The notes below the pieces were generated by a model, which saw only the letters and a list, made by a program, of their open reading frames with translations, made no database searches and had not been told where the DNA came from. From the NCBI GenBank assembly GCA_018434325.1, contig JAHDPO010000013.1, positions 62,001 to 126,000 of the forward strand: a stretch of 64,000 bases of DNA, given 5' to 3'. The DNA comes from Clostridia bacterium. Its GTDB lineage: Bacteria; Bacillota; Peptococcia; DRI-13; UBA5745. Below are positions 9,197-17,560 of the stretch, in pieces. The first letter of the stretch is position 1; each line of letters begins with the position of its first letter. The position numbers were made by a program, and so were the translations under genes.

Positions 9197-9811
9197 CTGG
9201 AACGTGGCTTTTATCTGGAGAATACGGTAGAGGTAGCCAGAAATCTGCTGGGTATGATTCTGGTTCGGCAGACTGGCGAAGGTCTGACTGCCGGCATAAT
9301 TGTGGAAACGGAAGCCTATGTGGGAGCCGCAGACGCCGCCTGCCATGCCGCTAAAGGCCGCCGCAATGGCAGAACCGCCGTGATGTATGGCCCCGGCGGT
9401 TTTGCTTACGTCTACTTCATTTATGGCATGTATTACTGCATGAATGTGGTAACCAGAAAGGCAGAAGAGCCGGAAGCGGTGCTGATCCGGGCTCTTGAGC
9501 CCTTGGAGGGTCTGGAGTTAATGGCCAGCCGGCGGGGAGTTAGCGATATCGGCAGCAAAAAGGGCCTGCACAGCCTCTGTACAGGCCCCGGTAAGCTATG
9601 CCAGGCCATGGCTATAGATAAAGATTGCTACGGCATGGACCTATGCGGCAATCAGCTTTATATCGAGCAGGGCCAAAGGCCGGCTGCCCGGGATATAGTG
9701 GCTGCCAAAAGGATTAACATTGATTACGCCGCTGAAGCTGCGGACTATCCCTGGCGGTTTTTGCTGCGGGATAATCCTTACGTATCCGTAAAGGTAAAGG
9801 GAGATAGTTAG
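9197..9811 (+). CDS. 3-methyladenine DNA glycosylase (AAG/MPG family), probable CTG start
   Basis: An alkyladenine glycosylase: ETEAYVG, YGPGGFAYVYFIYGMYYCMNVV and GPGKLCQAM are family hallmarks for base excision of alkylated purines. The first in-frame ATG (9254) would cut off the conserved N-terminal helix. The frame continues upstream as LERGFYLENTVEVARNLLGM, which the family needs. The only initiator-like codons there are CTG at 9197 or CTG at 9182, each preceded by a GGAG-type ribosome site. A near-duplication (ACTAAACTGGAGCGG / ACTAAACTGGAACG) spans the two. I chose 9197. A lost ATG by small rearrangement is also possible. Confidence 0.75.
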   Translation: MERGFYLENTVEVARNLLGMILVRQTGEGLTAGIIVETEAYVGAADAACHAAKGRRNGRTAVMYGPGGFAYVYFIYGMYYCMNVVTRKAEEPEAVLIRALEPLEGLELMASRRGVSDIGSKKGLHSLCTGPGKLCQAMAIDKDCYGMDLCGNQLYIEQGQRPAARDIVAAKRINIDYAAEAADYPWRFLLRDNPYVSVKVKGDS

Positions 9812-9853
9812 AGAAAGGGTTCTGCCGCAAAATGCTAAAGCAAAACGTTTTCT

Positions 9854-10063
9854 GTGCAATTTTTTCGATTGTGGGTGTTTTCGCACCCCCGTCGGTGCAA
9901 TTTTTTCTATAGTAGGTGATTTGCAGAGGTTTTTAAGCCAAATTCGGGACGATTCTGCGCAATTTTTACGGTTATGCGTAAATGCCCTCTTTGCATTTTA
10001 CCTACTAACGCAAATTTTGCTCACCCGGATTAGTGCTTTTGCATACAAACGTAAATTCTGCAC
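9854..10063. repeat. Family-B intergenic repeat cluster, copy 1
   Basis: The gap between the glycosylase and arcC holds three direct copies of a G(T/C)GCAATTTTT(T/A)C motif with a GTGGGT- or GTAGGTG-like tail (9854, 9895, 9957). Two inverted copies follow (TTACCTACTAACGCAAATTTTGC near 9998-10020, and GCATACAAACGTAAATTCTGCAC at 10041-10063). The same family recurs at 26637-26858. No open frame of substance; likely a decayed MITE or protein-binding repeat array. Confidence 0.5.
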
Positions 10064-10118
10064 AGGGGGGCGGTGCCCCGTGCCGTGCAGAGCTGCCCTC
10101 ACGGGCAGAGGCGCCTGT

Positions 10119-11054
10119 TTAGTCGCACACGACGGTGCCGGTACGTCCGGCAATGCCTTCTTTGGCTTTTTCCAGCAAAGTGATAAGGGCCCGGCGGCCG
10201 GCCTTGGATTCGGCAAACTCAACTGCTGCTTGTACCTTCGGCAGCATGGAGCCGGGAGCAAAATGGTTTTCGCCAATGAGCTTCTTGGCGTCTGCCGTAC
10301 CCAACTCCGACAGCCATTGCTGATCAGGCTTGCCAAAATTGATGGCCACCTTTTCGACGGCGGTGAGGATGATCAGGTAATCGGCGTCCAGCTCCTGGGC
10401 CAGGCGGCAGCTGGCAAAGTCTTTGTCGATGACGGCGGCAATGCCTTCCAGGCGGTTGCCCCGGCGAACTACCGGTATGCCGCCGCCGCCGCAGGCAATG
10501 ACGATGTGACCGGCGCTGACCATGTCGCTGATGCTGGCAATTTCGACGATTTCCCTGGGCTTCGGGGAGGCTACCACCCGCCGCCAGCCCCGGCCGGCAT
10601 CTTCCATAATGGCCTGGCCCTCAGCCTCAACCGCCAGGGCCTCTTCATGGGTCATAAAGCGGCCAATGGGTTTTGTGGGATGGCTGAAAGCGGGGTCCTG
10701 AGGATCTACGGCCACCTGAGTGATTATGGTGCAGACCTCTTTGCGGATGCCCCGGTCTAAAAGCTCAGTCCGCAAGGCGTTTTGCAGGTCGTAGCCGATA
10801 TAGCCCTGGCTCATGGCGCCGCAAACGGTGAGGGGAGTGGGGGGATACTTGACTGGGTCTTTGGCGGTTAACTCTGCCATAGCCAGGTTGATTGTACCGA
10901 CTTGGGGACCGTTGCCATGGGCCACGACTACCTGATGACCTTCTTCGACAAGGTCGGCAATAGCTTTGGCTGTGTTCTGGGCAGCGGCATACTGCTCCGG
11001 CAGGTTGTTGCCCAGGGCGTTGCCTCCTAAAGCGATAACGATACGTTTTGGCAT
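10119..11054 (-). CDS. arcC: Carbamate kinase (ArcC/YqeA)
   Basis: A 311-residue amino-acid-kinase fold enzyme that makes ATP from carbamoyl phosphate and ADP. Visible motifs are IALGGNALG at the N-terminus, VAHGNGPQVG near residue 45, AVIDKDF near 210, and the C-terminal ITLLEKA region. In the E. coli yqe/yge purine-catabolic cluster the equivalent is YqeA. Here it follows ygeW on the same strand, past a strong hairpin. It would harvest carbamoyl phosphate released by the YgeW transcarbamoylase, the energy-yielding step of ureide fermentation. Confidence 0.93.
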   Translation of the reverse strand: MPKRIVIALGGNALGNNLPEQYAAAQNTAKAIADLVEEGHQVVVAHGNGPQVGTINLAMAELTAKDPVKYPPTPLTVCGAMSQGYIGYDLQNALRTELLDRGIRKEVCTIITQVAVDPQDPAFSHPTKPIGRFMTHEEALAVEAEGQAIMEDAGRGWRRVVASPKPREIVEIASISDMVSAGHIVIACGGGGIPVVRRGNRLEGIAAVIDKDFASCRLAQELDADYLIILTAVEKVAINFGKPDQQWLSELGTADAKKLIGENHFAPGSMLPKVQAAVEFAESKAGRRALITLLEKAKEGIAGRTGTVVCD

Positions 11055-11102
11055 GGAAACAGTCCTTTCTTTTTAAAAATAAATTCAAAGCAAATTAGAA
11101 AT

Positions 11103-11196
11103 AAAACCCGGCGGCGCAGGGATAAATACCACCGTATACCAATCTGCACTGGAGTTTTTAATTGCAGATGAGTATGACCTTGCACCGCCGGGTTTT
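11103..11196 (-). terminator. Long hairpin terminator between ygeW and arcC
   Basis: On the minus strand a 12-base perfect stem (AAAACCCGGCGG with CCGCCGGGTTTT) extends inward past small mismatches and contains a second stem, ATCTGCA/TGCAGAT. It ends in TTTTATTT, fitting an intrinsic terminator or attenuator. The inner ATAC-nn-ATCTGC boundary resembles the outer stem of the cloverleaf elements at 41526 and 57985. Confidence 0.65.
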
Positions 11197-11206
11197 AATG
11201 AGAATA

Positions 11207-12400
11207 CTATAAAGTCTTACGCAGCTTGCCTCTTTGTTCCAGGGCCTGCAGCACTTCCTGGGGATTCTTGATTTTGCTGAGGAAGATCATGGCCGCAATG
11301 ATGTAGGGCTTGTAGCTGGCTTCTTTGTAGAGGGGCACCCGGTAGCGGTCAAAAACGGAAGCGGCCACTTCGCCTTCTTTGCAGCTGACGCCGGTGATGT
11401 CTGCCGGCAGGCAGTGGAGATAAAGGGCTTTGCCGTCCTTCGTCTTGGCCATCATTTCTTCGGTGCATTCCCAATCCTTATGCTGGGCGTTTTGGGCCAG
11501 CAGCTCTTTTTCCAAAGCCTTGATGCCTTCATTGTCGCCTTCGCCGTAAAGCTTCGTCCGTTTTTCCATGGCGGAAAAAGGCGCCCAGCTCTTGGGATAA
11601 ACGATATCTGCATCCTGGAAGGCCTCGGCCATGCTGTTGGTCTTTTTGAAGCTGCCGCCGTTTTCTTTGACGTTTTTCAGGGCCACTTCTTCAACTTCGC
11701 TCATGATTTCGTAGCCTTCGGGATGGGCTAAGACCACATCCATGCCCATACGGGTCATCAGGCCCACGACGCCCTGAGGTACGGAAAGGGGTTTGCCGTA
11801 GGAGGGAGAATAAGCCCAGCTCATGGCGATTTTTTTGCCTTTCAGGTTTTCGACGCCGCCAAAATGATGGATGATATGAGCCATGTCGGCCATGCATTGG
11901 GTGGGATGGTCGATGTCGCACTGCAGGTTGACCAGGGTGGGCCGCTGCTCCAGCACACCGTCTTTATGGCCTTCGGTGACGGCGTCCATAAATTCATGCA
12001 TATAGGCATTGCCTTTACCGATGTACATATCGTCACGGATACCGATGACGTCGGCCATGAAAGAAACCATATTGGCCGTCTCACGGACGGTTTCGCCATG
12101 GGAAATCTGGGATTTGCCCTCGTCCAGATCCTGAACCTCGAGGCCCAGCAGGTTGCAGGCAGAGGCGAAGCTGAAACGGGTGCGGGTGGAGTTATCCCGG
12201 AAAAGGGAGATACCCAGGCCGCTTTTGAAGATTTTGCTGGAAATATTGTTTTCCCGGAGGTGACGCAAAGCATCGGCTACGGTAAAGACGGCGTCCAGCT
12301 CATCCCGGGTTTTTTCCCAGGTGAGGAAAAAGTCGTTTTCATACATCTCGTCAAAGGTCAACCCGTTCAACTTATCAATAAAGGGCTTAATATTACTCAT
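11207..12400 (-). CDS. ygeW: Knotted carbamoyltransferase YgeW
   Basis: A 397-residue transcarbamoylase of the YgeW family. FRDNSTRTRFSF (about residues 68-79) is the carbamoyl-phosphate loop; DHPTQCMADM and HCLPADITG are the other active-site signatures of the ornithine/aspartate transcarbamoylase fold. The family is tied by genome context to selenium-dependent purine catabolism, but its true substrate was not settled when I last knew. Neighbours are ygeY upstream and carbamate kinase downstream. The expected direction in fermentation is phosphorolysis of a carbamoylated amine to carbamoyl phosphate. Start ATG follows GGAGAAAGAGT. Confidence 0.92.
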   Translation of the reverse strand: MSNIKPFIDKLNGLTFDEMYENDFFLTWEKTRDELDAVFTVADALRHLRENNISSKIFKSGLGISLFRDNSTRTRFSFASACNLLGLEVQDLDEGKSQISHGETVRETANMVSFMADVIGIRDDMYIGKGNAYMHEFMDAVTEGHKDGVLEQRPTLVNLQCDIDHPTQCMADMAHIIHHFGGVENLKGKKIAMSWAYSPSYGKPLSVPQGVVGLMTRMGMDVVLAHPEGYEIMSEVEEVALKNVKENGGSFKKTNSMAEAFQDADIVYPKSWAPFSAMEKRTKLYGEGDNEGIKALEKELLAQNAQHKDWECTEEMMAKTKDGKALYLHCLPADITGVSCKEGEVAASVFDRYRVPLYKEASYKPYIIAAMIFLSKIKNPQEVLQALEQRGKLRKTL

Positions 12401-12464
12401 ACTCTTTCTCCTTTTCGCTTTTCCTCTATGTCGTTATCAAGACTTACTTCAGGCTCTCTTAGGC

Positions 12465-13775
12465 TTATTTTGTATATATGCCGGGCAGAGCTGCATAAAC
12501 GGCGGCGCAGACCACCAGATCATCCTTCCAGGTCTTTTCGTTGGGAGCGTGGGCCTGAGCTTCGGCGCCGGGGCCAAAACCGATGCAGGGAATGCCGTTT
12601 CTGCCCATGATGGAAACACCGTTGGTGGAGAAGGTCCATTTGTCAACCAGAGGACGGACTTTGCGGGCGGCTTCCGTCTCGGGGCTGCCGATGCGGCTTT
12701 CGCCGTAGAGGCCCTTGTATGCTTCATGAAGAGCCTGGGTTACCTGATGATCCTCGGGAATGACCCAGGTGGGGAAATAGCATTCGATGGGGTAAACACA
12801 GCCGGTCCAGGAGGCCCGGTCATACTGGTACATGCTGACCTTCACATCGCTGCCGTATTTTTTGACGGCGGGCAGGTTGCGGATTTCTTCCAGGCAGCTT
12901 TCCCAAGTCTCGCCGGCGGTCATGCGGCGGTCTAAAGAGACGGCGCAGGAATCGGCTACGGCGCAGCGGGAAGGGCTGGTGAAAAAGATTTCGGAGGTGG
13001 TGACGGTGCCCCGGCCCAGGAAATTGGCTTCTTTCCACTGGGGATTGTACTTCTCATCCAGCATTTTGACCAGGCCTTTGATGGCGGTGCCGTCGGCGGC
13101 GTCGTTTTCATTGAGAGCCCTGATATCCAGGAGCATTTCGGCCATTTTGTAAATAGCGTTGTCGCCGCGCTCGGGAGCGGAGCCATGGCAGGAAACGCCT
13201 TTGACTTCTACCCGGATTTCCATACGGCCCCGTTGGCCCCGGTAGATGCCGCCGTCGGTGGGCTCGGTGGAAACCACGAATTCAGGGCGGATCTTGCCTT
13301 CTTTAATGATGTATTCCCAGCAAAGGCCGTCGCAGTCTTCTTCCTGAACGGTACCGGTCACCAGTACGGTGTACTTGTCGTTCAACAGGCCCAGATCCTT
13401 CATGATCTTGGCGCCGTACACGGCGGAGACGATGCCGCCCAGCTGATCCGAGGTGCCCCGGCCGCCGATTTCCGTGTCGCTTTCGTAGCCTTCATAGGGA
13501 TCAAAGGTCCAATTGCTCAGCTCGCCTAAGCCCACAGTATCAATATGGCCGTCGAAGGCGATCAGCTTTTCGCCGCTGCCCATGTAGCCCAGGATATTGC
13601 CCTGGCCGTCCACTTCGACTTTGTCAAAGCCCAGATCTTTCATCTCTTGTTCGATGCGGCGGACGTGGCCTTCCTCGCCGGCGCTTTCACCGGGAATAGC
13701 TACCAGCTCTCTCAGGAATTTGGTCATTTGGGGCCGATAACTTTCGGCAGCGGCTTTAATTTTTTGAAAATCCAT
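12465..13775 (-). CDS. ygeY: YgeY family M20 metallohydrolase
   Basis: A 436-residue zinc hydrolase of peptidase family M20. [11 protein letters not shown] (about 72-82) carries metal-binding His and Asp; EEDCDGLC (about 147) carries the catalytic Glu pair; STEPTDGG carries a further ligand. A dimerisation lid domain sits in the middle. This is the 'selenium metabolism-linked hydrolase' type adjacent to ygeX and ygeW. The role is inferred to be hydrolysis of an N-acyl or carbamoyl intermediate in the purine/ureide route. It starts after AGGAATTATC, 65 bases past the end-proximal gap to ygeW, in one transcription unit. Confidence 0.9.
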   Translation of the reverse strand: MDFQKIKAAAESYRPQMTKFLRELVAIPGESAGEEGHVRRIEQEMKDLGFDKVEVDGQGNILGYMGSGEKLIAFDGHIDTVGLGELSNWTFDPYEGYESDTEIGGRGTSDQLGGIVSAVYGAKIMKDLGLLNDKYTVLVTGTVQEEDCDGLCWEYIIKEGKIRPEFVVSTEPTDGGIYRGQRGRMEIRVEVKGVSCHGSAPERGDNAIYKMAEMLLDIRALNENDAADGTAIKGLVKMLDEKYNPQWKEANFLGRGTVTTSEIFFTSPSRCAVADSCAVSLDRRMTAGETWESCLEEIRNLPAVKKYGSDVKVSMYQYDRASWTGCVYPIECYFPTWVIPEDHQVTQALHEAYKGLYGESRIGSPETEAARKVRPLVDKWTFSTNGVSIMGRNGIPCIGFGPGAEAQAHAPNEKTWKDDLVVCAAVYAALPGIYTK

Positions 13776-13801
13776 GATAATTCCTCCATTTCTTTTTGTG
13801 C

Positions 13802-15010
13802 TTAACCTTCCGCCGGGTACTTGCCGTCCCAGACGATACTGCGGTAAAAGTGAGGATCGGTATTGCCTTCCGAGGAAAAGGTCAAAACGACGGAGTCTTT
13901 GTCAAGACCCAGATCCTGACGGAGTTCCCGGTACTCTTTAAATTCCATGATGGCGCTGATGGCTCCGTGATTGACGGCGCCGGATTCACCGGAAATCACA
14001 ACGGGGTCACCTTTGAGAGGCACGCCCAGCATCCGCATACCCCTGGCGCTGATCCAGTCGGGGCAGGAAAGGAAGCAGGTGCTATGATTTTTTAGAATAT
14101 CCCAGGCTAAAATATTGGGAGAGCCGCAGGCCAGGCCTGCCATGATGGTCCGGATATCCCCTTCCACAATGCGATAATTGCCGTCGCCGGCCAGGGCGCC
14201 CCGATAGATGCAATCGGCGGCTTGAGCCTCGACAATGATGACCTTGGGGGGATCCTGGGGATAGCGGTTAAGGAAATAGCCTTGAACCGCCGCAGCCATA
14301 GAGCCTACGCCGGCCTGAACAAAAATATGGGTAGGCTTTCTGATGCCTGCCAGCTGCAGCTGGAGATCGGCTTCCACGGCCATGGTGCCGTAGCCTTGCA
14401 TGATCCAGGCAGGGATTTCTTCATAGCCTTCCCAGGCCGTATCCTGAATTACCACGCTGTTGGGCGTTTTGGCGGACTGAGCCGCAGCCAGGCGGACGCA
14501 ATCGTCGTAATTGCCCTCTTCAATAGTGGCGGTGGCTCCTTCGTCCAGAATGTGCTGCAAACGGGGCAGAGTGGAACCTTTGGGCATGTAAACCACCGCT
14601 TTTTGGCCCAGGCGTTTGGCGGCCCAAGCCACACCCCGGCCGTGATTGCCATCGGTGGCGGTAAAGAAAGTAAACTGCCCTAATTCTTCTTTTAATTCGG
14701 GGGATGTCAAATCTTCGTAAGTCATGGCCGGCCGGCCGGTTTTCTGAGCGATAAAGCGGCTGATGGCGTAAGAACCGCCTAAAACTTTAAATGAGTTGAG
14801 GCCGAAGCGGAAAGCCTCGTTTTTGACGAAAAGGTTCTTTAAGCCTAAATATTTGGCCATTTGAGACAGATTGGCCAGCGGCGTAGGCTCATAGCCGGGG
14901 ATGGAGCTGTGAAAAGCCTGAGCTTTGTGGACCTCTTCTTCAGACATTAAAGAGAGATAGGGGTCCGAGGTTTTTGGCAAGTGGTTGAACACCCATTTCA
15001 TTTTTTCCAT
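13802..15010 (-). CDS. dpaL: Diaminopropionate ammonia-lyase (YgeX)
   Basis: A 402-residue fold-type II PLP enzyme that cleaves 2,3-diaminopropionate to pyruvate and two ammonia. [14 protein letters not shown] (about 70-83) contains the Schiff-base lysine; [14 protein letters not shown] and the glycine-rich [13 protein letters not shown] loop bind the phosphate and cofactor. ATG 15010 is preceded by AAAGGAGG at 6 bases; the 26-residue extension to 15088 is basic, non-conserved and overlaps the ribosome site. It sits between the regulator gene and ygeY. In urate degradation by gut anaerobes, diaminopropionate and its carbamoyl derivatives have been proposed as intermediates. Confidence 0.93.
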   Translation of the reverse strand: MEKMKWVFNHLPKTSDPYLSLMSEEEVHKAQAFHSSIPGYEPTPLANLSQMAKYLGLKNLFVKNEAFRFGLNSFKVLGGSYAISRFIAQKTGRPAMTYEDLTSPELKEELGQFTFFTATDGNHGRGVAWAAKRLGQKAVVYMPKGSTLPRLQHILDEGATATIEEGNYDDCVRLAAAQSAKTPNSVVIQDTAWEGYEEIPAWIMQGYGTMAVEADLQLQLAGIRKPTHIFVQAGVGSMAAAVQGYFLNRYPQDPPKVIIVEAQAADCIYRGALAGDGNYRIVEGDIRTIMAGLACGSPNILAWDILKNHSTCFLSCPDWISARGMRMLGVPLKGDPVVISGESGAVNHGAISAIMEFKEYRELRQDLGLDKDSVVLTFSSEGNTDPHFYRSIVWDGKYPAEG

Positions 15011-15056
15011 GGGAGGCCTCCTTTGGTGCATCAGGCGCCTCGTTCCTGGGGGCGCC

Positions 15057-15728
15057 TCAGTTGCTTTCTTCTTCCTTGAGAGCGGCATCCATATAGCTGT
15101 AAAGTGTGTATTTAGAGATATTGAAGTGCTTAGCGATCTTGTCGCCGGACTTGGTAATCAGGAAAGCTCCGGATTTATTAAGGAATTGAATGGCCTGAAC
15201 CTTATCCTCTTTTGTCATTAAAGCCACGGGCTTACCGGTAAGGCTTACGGATTGGCTGATCAGCTCATCCAGCAGCTCATTGACGTTTTGGGGAATCCAT
15301 TCCGGCTCTTTGGCAATGACCTCTTCCGCCGGGCCTACTAAAGCCGTCAGGGCTTTCTCCGCCACCAGCAGGTGAGTGATGTCATAATTCAAAGACAGAA
15401 TGCCGATGATTTGATCGTTATCGTCCCGGATGTAAATGGTGCTGGATTTCAGAATGCGGCCGTCATGGGTTTTGGAAAGGTAGGCCAGCTTATCTTCCAG
15501 GGCCGCCGCATTTTTTAAAGCTTCCAGGGCTTCCAAAGCGATATGGGAAGGGCCGTCGCCAATCTTTCTATTGGTCACATGGCCGTTTTCAATGACAACG
15601 ATTGTTTTTTCCGGGTCCTCAGTGGTGAGGTCATGAATCAGCACCTCACAGTCACTGCCAAATTGGAGCGCTAATCCCTTGGCAAGCCGGCTAAGAAAAT
15701 CGATAGGCAGCTTCTTTTTGGCTTCCAT
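15057..15728 (-). CDS. YheO/DauR-like PAS + HTH transcriptional regulator
   Basis: A 223-residue regulator. The N-terminal ~115 residues are a YheO-type PAS domain (LALQFGSDCEVLIHDL, then GILSLNYDITHL near 110). The C-terminal ~60 residues are a DauR-like helix-turn-helix (AFLITKSGDKIAKHFNISKYTLYSYM). Relatives such as DauR sense amino-acid-related ligands. It is the first gene of the ygeX-ygeY-ygeW-arcC unit and is transcribed away from ssnA, so it probably controls the divergent purine arms. A purine or diaminopropionate-type effector is inference. Confidence 0.85.
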   Translation of the reverse strand: MEAKKKLPIDFLSRLAKGLALQFGSDCEVLIHDLTTEDPEKTIVVIENGHVTNRKIGDGPSHIALEALEALKNAAALEDKLAYLSKTHDGRILKSSTIYIRDDNDQIIGILSLNYDITHLLVAEKALTALVGPAEEVIAKEPEWIPQNVNELLDELISQSVSLTGKPVALMTKEDKVQAIQFLNKSGAFLITKSGDKIAKHFNISKYTLYSYMDAALKEEESN

Positions 15729-15768
15729 ACGTACCCCCTTATCTGTCCCGATTAAACTCTTTAGCCTT

Positions 15769-15796
15769 AATATATCATAAAAAATTGGGAATTCAA
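15769..15796 (-). promoter_or_regulatory. Sigma-A type promoter for the regulator-ygeX-ygeY-ygeW arm
   Basis: Read on the minus strand: TTGAAT (15796-15791), a 16-base spacer and TATATT (15774-15769), about 40 bases upstream of the regulator ATG at 15728. It is back-to-back with the plus-strand promoter at 15846. Confidence 0.55.
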
Positions 15797-15845
15797 GAGG
15801 CAGCTAAAAAATATTTTTCTGTTAACAAAAAACTTTTTAAGGCAA

Positions 15846-15874
15846 TTGATTTTTTGGCGCATTTCTGTTATCAT
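15846..15874 (+). promoter_or_regulatory. Sigma-A type promoter for ssnA-ygfK-hydA-xdh
   Basis: TTGATT (15846-15851), a 17-base spacer and TATCAT (15869-15874). It lies about 340 bases before the ssnA start, leaving a long 5' leader that contains duplicated hairpins and a terminator. Confidence 0.65.
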
Positions 15875-15919
15875 AAAGGCAGAAGTTTAGCTTGAGTTAA
15901 GTCAATTAAAACTAAATAC

Positions 15920-16106
15920 TAGGCTGCAAGGAAGTGCTATGCGCTTCACCTAACTTAATATTGGTAGCTGTAAGGAAGTGCTATGCGCACGGGCTGACTA
16001 TCACTCAGGAGAAGATCCGGCATCTTAAGTCCGTTGAGTAAAAAAGGGTCAGTGATCAATCGATGAGTGTTCTCTCACCAGCAGGTGGGGAGCGCTCATT
16101 TTTGTT
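15920..16106 (+). ncRNA. Structured 5' leader of ssnA, riboswitch-like attenuator candidate
   Basis: The leader carries two tandem units, 15920-15952 and 15965-16000. Each is closed by a TAG...CTA stem and shares a 22-base core (GCTGYAAGGAAGTGCTATGC then GC) that forms a GTGC-TAT-GCGC hairpin. A third hairpin follows: ACTCA (16003-16007) with TGAGT (16035-16039), enclosing AAGAT/ATCTT. CACTCA (16002-16007) can instead pair with TGAGTG at 16064-16069, which is the 5' arm of the downstream terminator. That is the layout of a termination/antitermination switch. I do not recognise it as a named riboswitch class; it does not match the purine riboswitch consensus. Confidence 0.5.
16065..16106 (+). 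terminator. Intrinsic terminator in the ssnA leader
   Basis: GAGTGTTCTCTCACC (16065-16079), loop AGCA, GGTGGGGAGCGCTC (16084-16097), then ATTTTTGTT. The stem is mostly paired with G-U wobbles and one bulge. It precedes ssnA by about 105 bases, so it would attenuate the operon rather than end one. GTAC-centred inverted motifs (16129-16172) lie between it and the gene. Confidence 0.6.
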
Positions 16107-16211
16107 AAAAGGCAACGTCAATTGGCAGGTTGTACAAAAAACGAACTTGTGCTCGAATTTGTACAGTTAACCTGCAGTAATGCTGTTCAACAAGGTAAAG
16201 GAGGAAGGAAA

Positions 16212-17543
16212 ATGAGTGTATTAGTGGGAAATGGCAAGGTAGTCACCAGGGATCAAAGCCGGCCTTATCTGGCCGAGGGCTGTTTGCTCCTGGAGGACGG
16301 CCTCGTCAAAGAAATTGGGAATACACAGGAAATGCGGGCCAAGTATCCGGAGGCTGAATGGGTTGACGCCAAAGGCAGGCTGATCATGCCGGGATTGATC
16401 AACACGCACCATCATATCTACAGCGCCTTTGCCCGGGGCTTGTCTATTCAGGGCTATAATCCGAAAAACTTCGACGATATTCTCGACGGCATGTGGTGGA
16501 AGATCGACCGGCTTCTCAATCTGGAGGATTGCCGCTATAGCGCCTATGCCACTTATCTCAATTGCATCCGCTGCGGCGTTACCACCGTATTTGATCACCA
16601 CGCCAGCTATGGGGCTATCGAGGGCAGCCTTTTTGCCATCGCTGATGTGGCCAAAGAGCTGGGCATCCGCACCTGTCTTTGTTATGAAGTATCAGACCGG
16701 GACGGCCGGGCCAAAATGGAAGCAGCCGTAGCCGAAAACGCCGCTTTCATCCAGGCTTGCGCCAAAGACGACAGCGATATGCTTTACGGTATGATGGGCC
16801 TCCATGCCGCTTTCACCCTTTCGGATGAGACCTTGAAATATTGCGCCAAACACAAAGGGGAGGCCGGCTACCATATTCATGTGGCCGAAGGCTTGTCCGA
16901 CGTCCAGGATTCCCTGAAGAAGCATGGCAAACGGGTGGTCAACCGCCTCTTTGATCTGGATATTCTGGGGGCGAAGACCCTGGCTATTCACTGCGTCCAT
17001 ATTAATAAAGAAGAAATGGGCCTGCTGAAAGCAACGGATACCATGGTGGTGCACAATCCCGAGTCCAACATGGGCAATGCCATCGGCTGCGAGCCCATGC
17101 TGCAGATATTTAATGAAGGAATATTGCTGGGCCTCGGCACCGACGGCTATACCAGCGACATGATCGAATCCTACAAGGTAGCCAATATTCTGCACAAGCA
17201 CAACCTGGGCGACCCGACGGTGGCCTGGGGCGAAGTGCCGGTAATGCTCTTTGAGAACAATGCCAAAATCGCCAACCGTTATTTCAAAAAACCTCTGGGC
17301 ATACTTAAAGAAGGCGCGGCGGCCGACGTGATCATTTGCGATTATGATCCTTTGACTCCCATGGACGGCGGCAACGTCAATTCCCATATTCTCTTCGGCA
17401 TGAACGGTTTTAGCGTCACCCATACCATCATCGGCGGCAAAGTGGTTATGGCCGACCGTCAGATTTCGGGGGTTGACGAGGCGGCGCTGATGGCGGACAG
17501 CCGCAAACAGGCAACAGAGCTTTGGCAGCGGATCAACGGCTGA
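16212..17543 (+). CDS. ssnA: SsnA family aminohydrolase (selenium metabolism-linked)
   Basis: A 443-residue amidohydrolase-superfamily protein. Metal-binding NTHHHIYSAFARGL is near residue 60, YHIHVAEG near 230, IHCVH near 260 and LGLGTDGY near 305. It is the chlorohydrolase/guanine-deaminase-like SsnA of Se-dependent molybdenum hydroxylase clusters. Deamination or ring opening of a purine intermediate is the likely role; the exact reaction is not established. ATG 16212 follows AAGGAGGAAGGAAA, and the 30-residue extension to 16122 lacks family similarity. ygfK begins 17 bases after its stop, in the same operon. Confidence 0.92.
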   Translation: MSVLVGNGKVVTRDQSRPYLAEGCLLLEDGLVKEIGNTQEMRAKYPEAEWVDAKGRLIMPGLINTHHHIYSAFARGLSIQGYNPKNFDDILDGMWWKIDRLLNLEDCRYSAYATYLNCIRCGVTTVFDHHASYGAIEGSLFAIADVAKELGIRTCLCYEVSDRDGRAKMEAAVAENAAFIQACAKDDSDMLYGMMGLHAAFTLSDETLKYCAKHKGEAGYHIHVAEGLSDVQDSLKKHGKRVVNRLFDLDILGAKTLAIHCVHINKEEMGLLKATDTMVVHNPESNMGNAIGCEPMLQIFNEGILLGLGTDGYTSDMIESYKVANILHKHNLGDPTVAWGEVPVMLFENNAKIANRYFKKPLGILKEGAAADVIICDYDPLTPMDGGNVNSHILFGMNGFSVTHTIIGGKVVMADRQISGVDEAALMADSRKQATELWQRING

Positions 17544-17560
17544 GAAGGAGGCAAAATAAG

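Noticed and set aside
9854-10063. Direct repeats considered as a CRISPR array
   Set aside because: Repeats are degenerate, differ in orientation and spacing, and no cas genes are near.
9921-10760. A 279-codon plus-strand frame over the 3' part of carbamate kinase
   Set aside because: It starts in repeat DNA and runs antisense to a gene with clear kinase motifs; composition is typical of a shadow frame.
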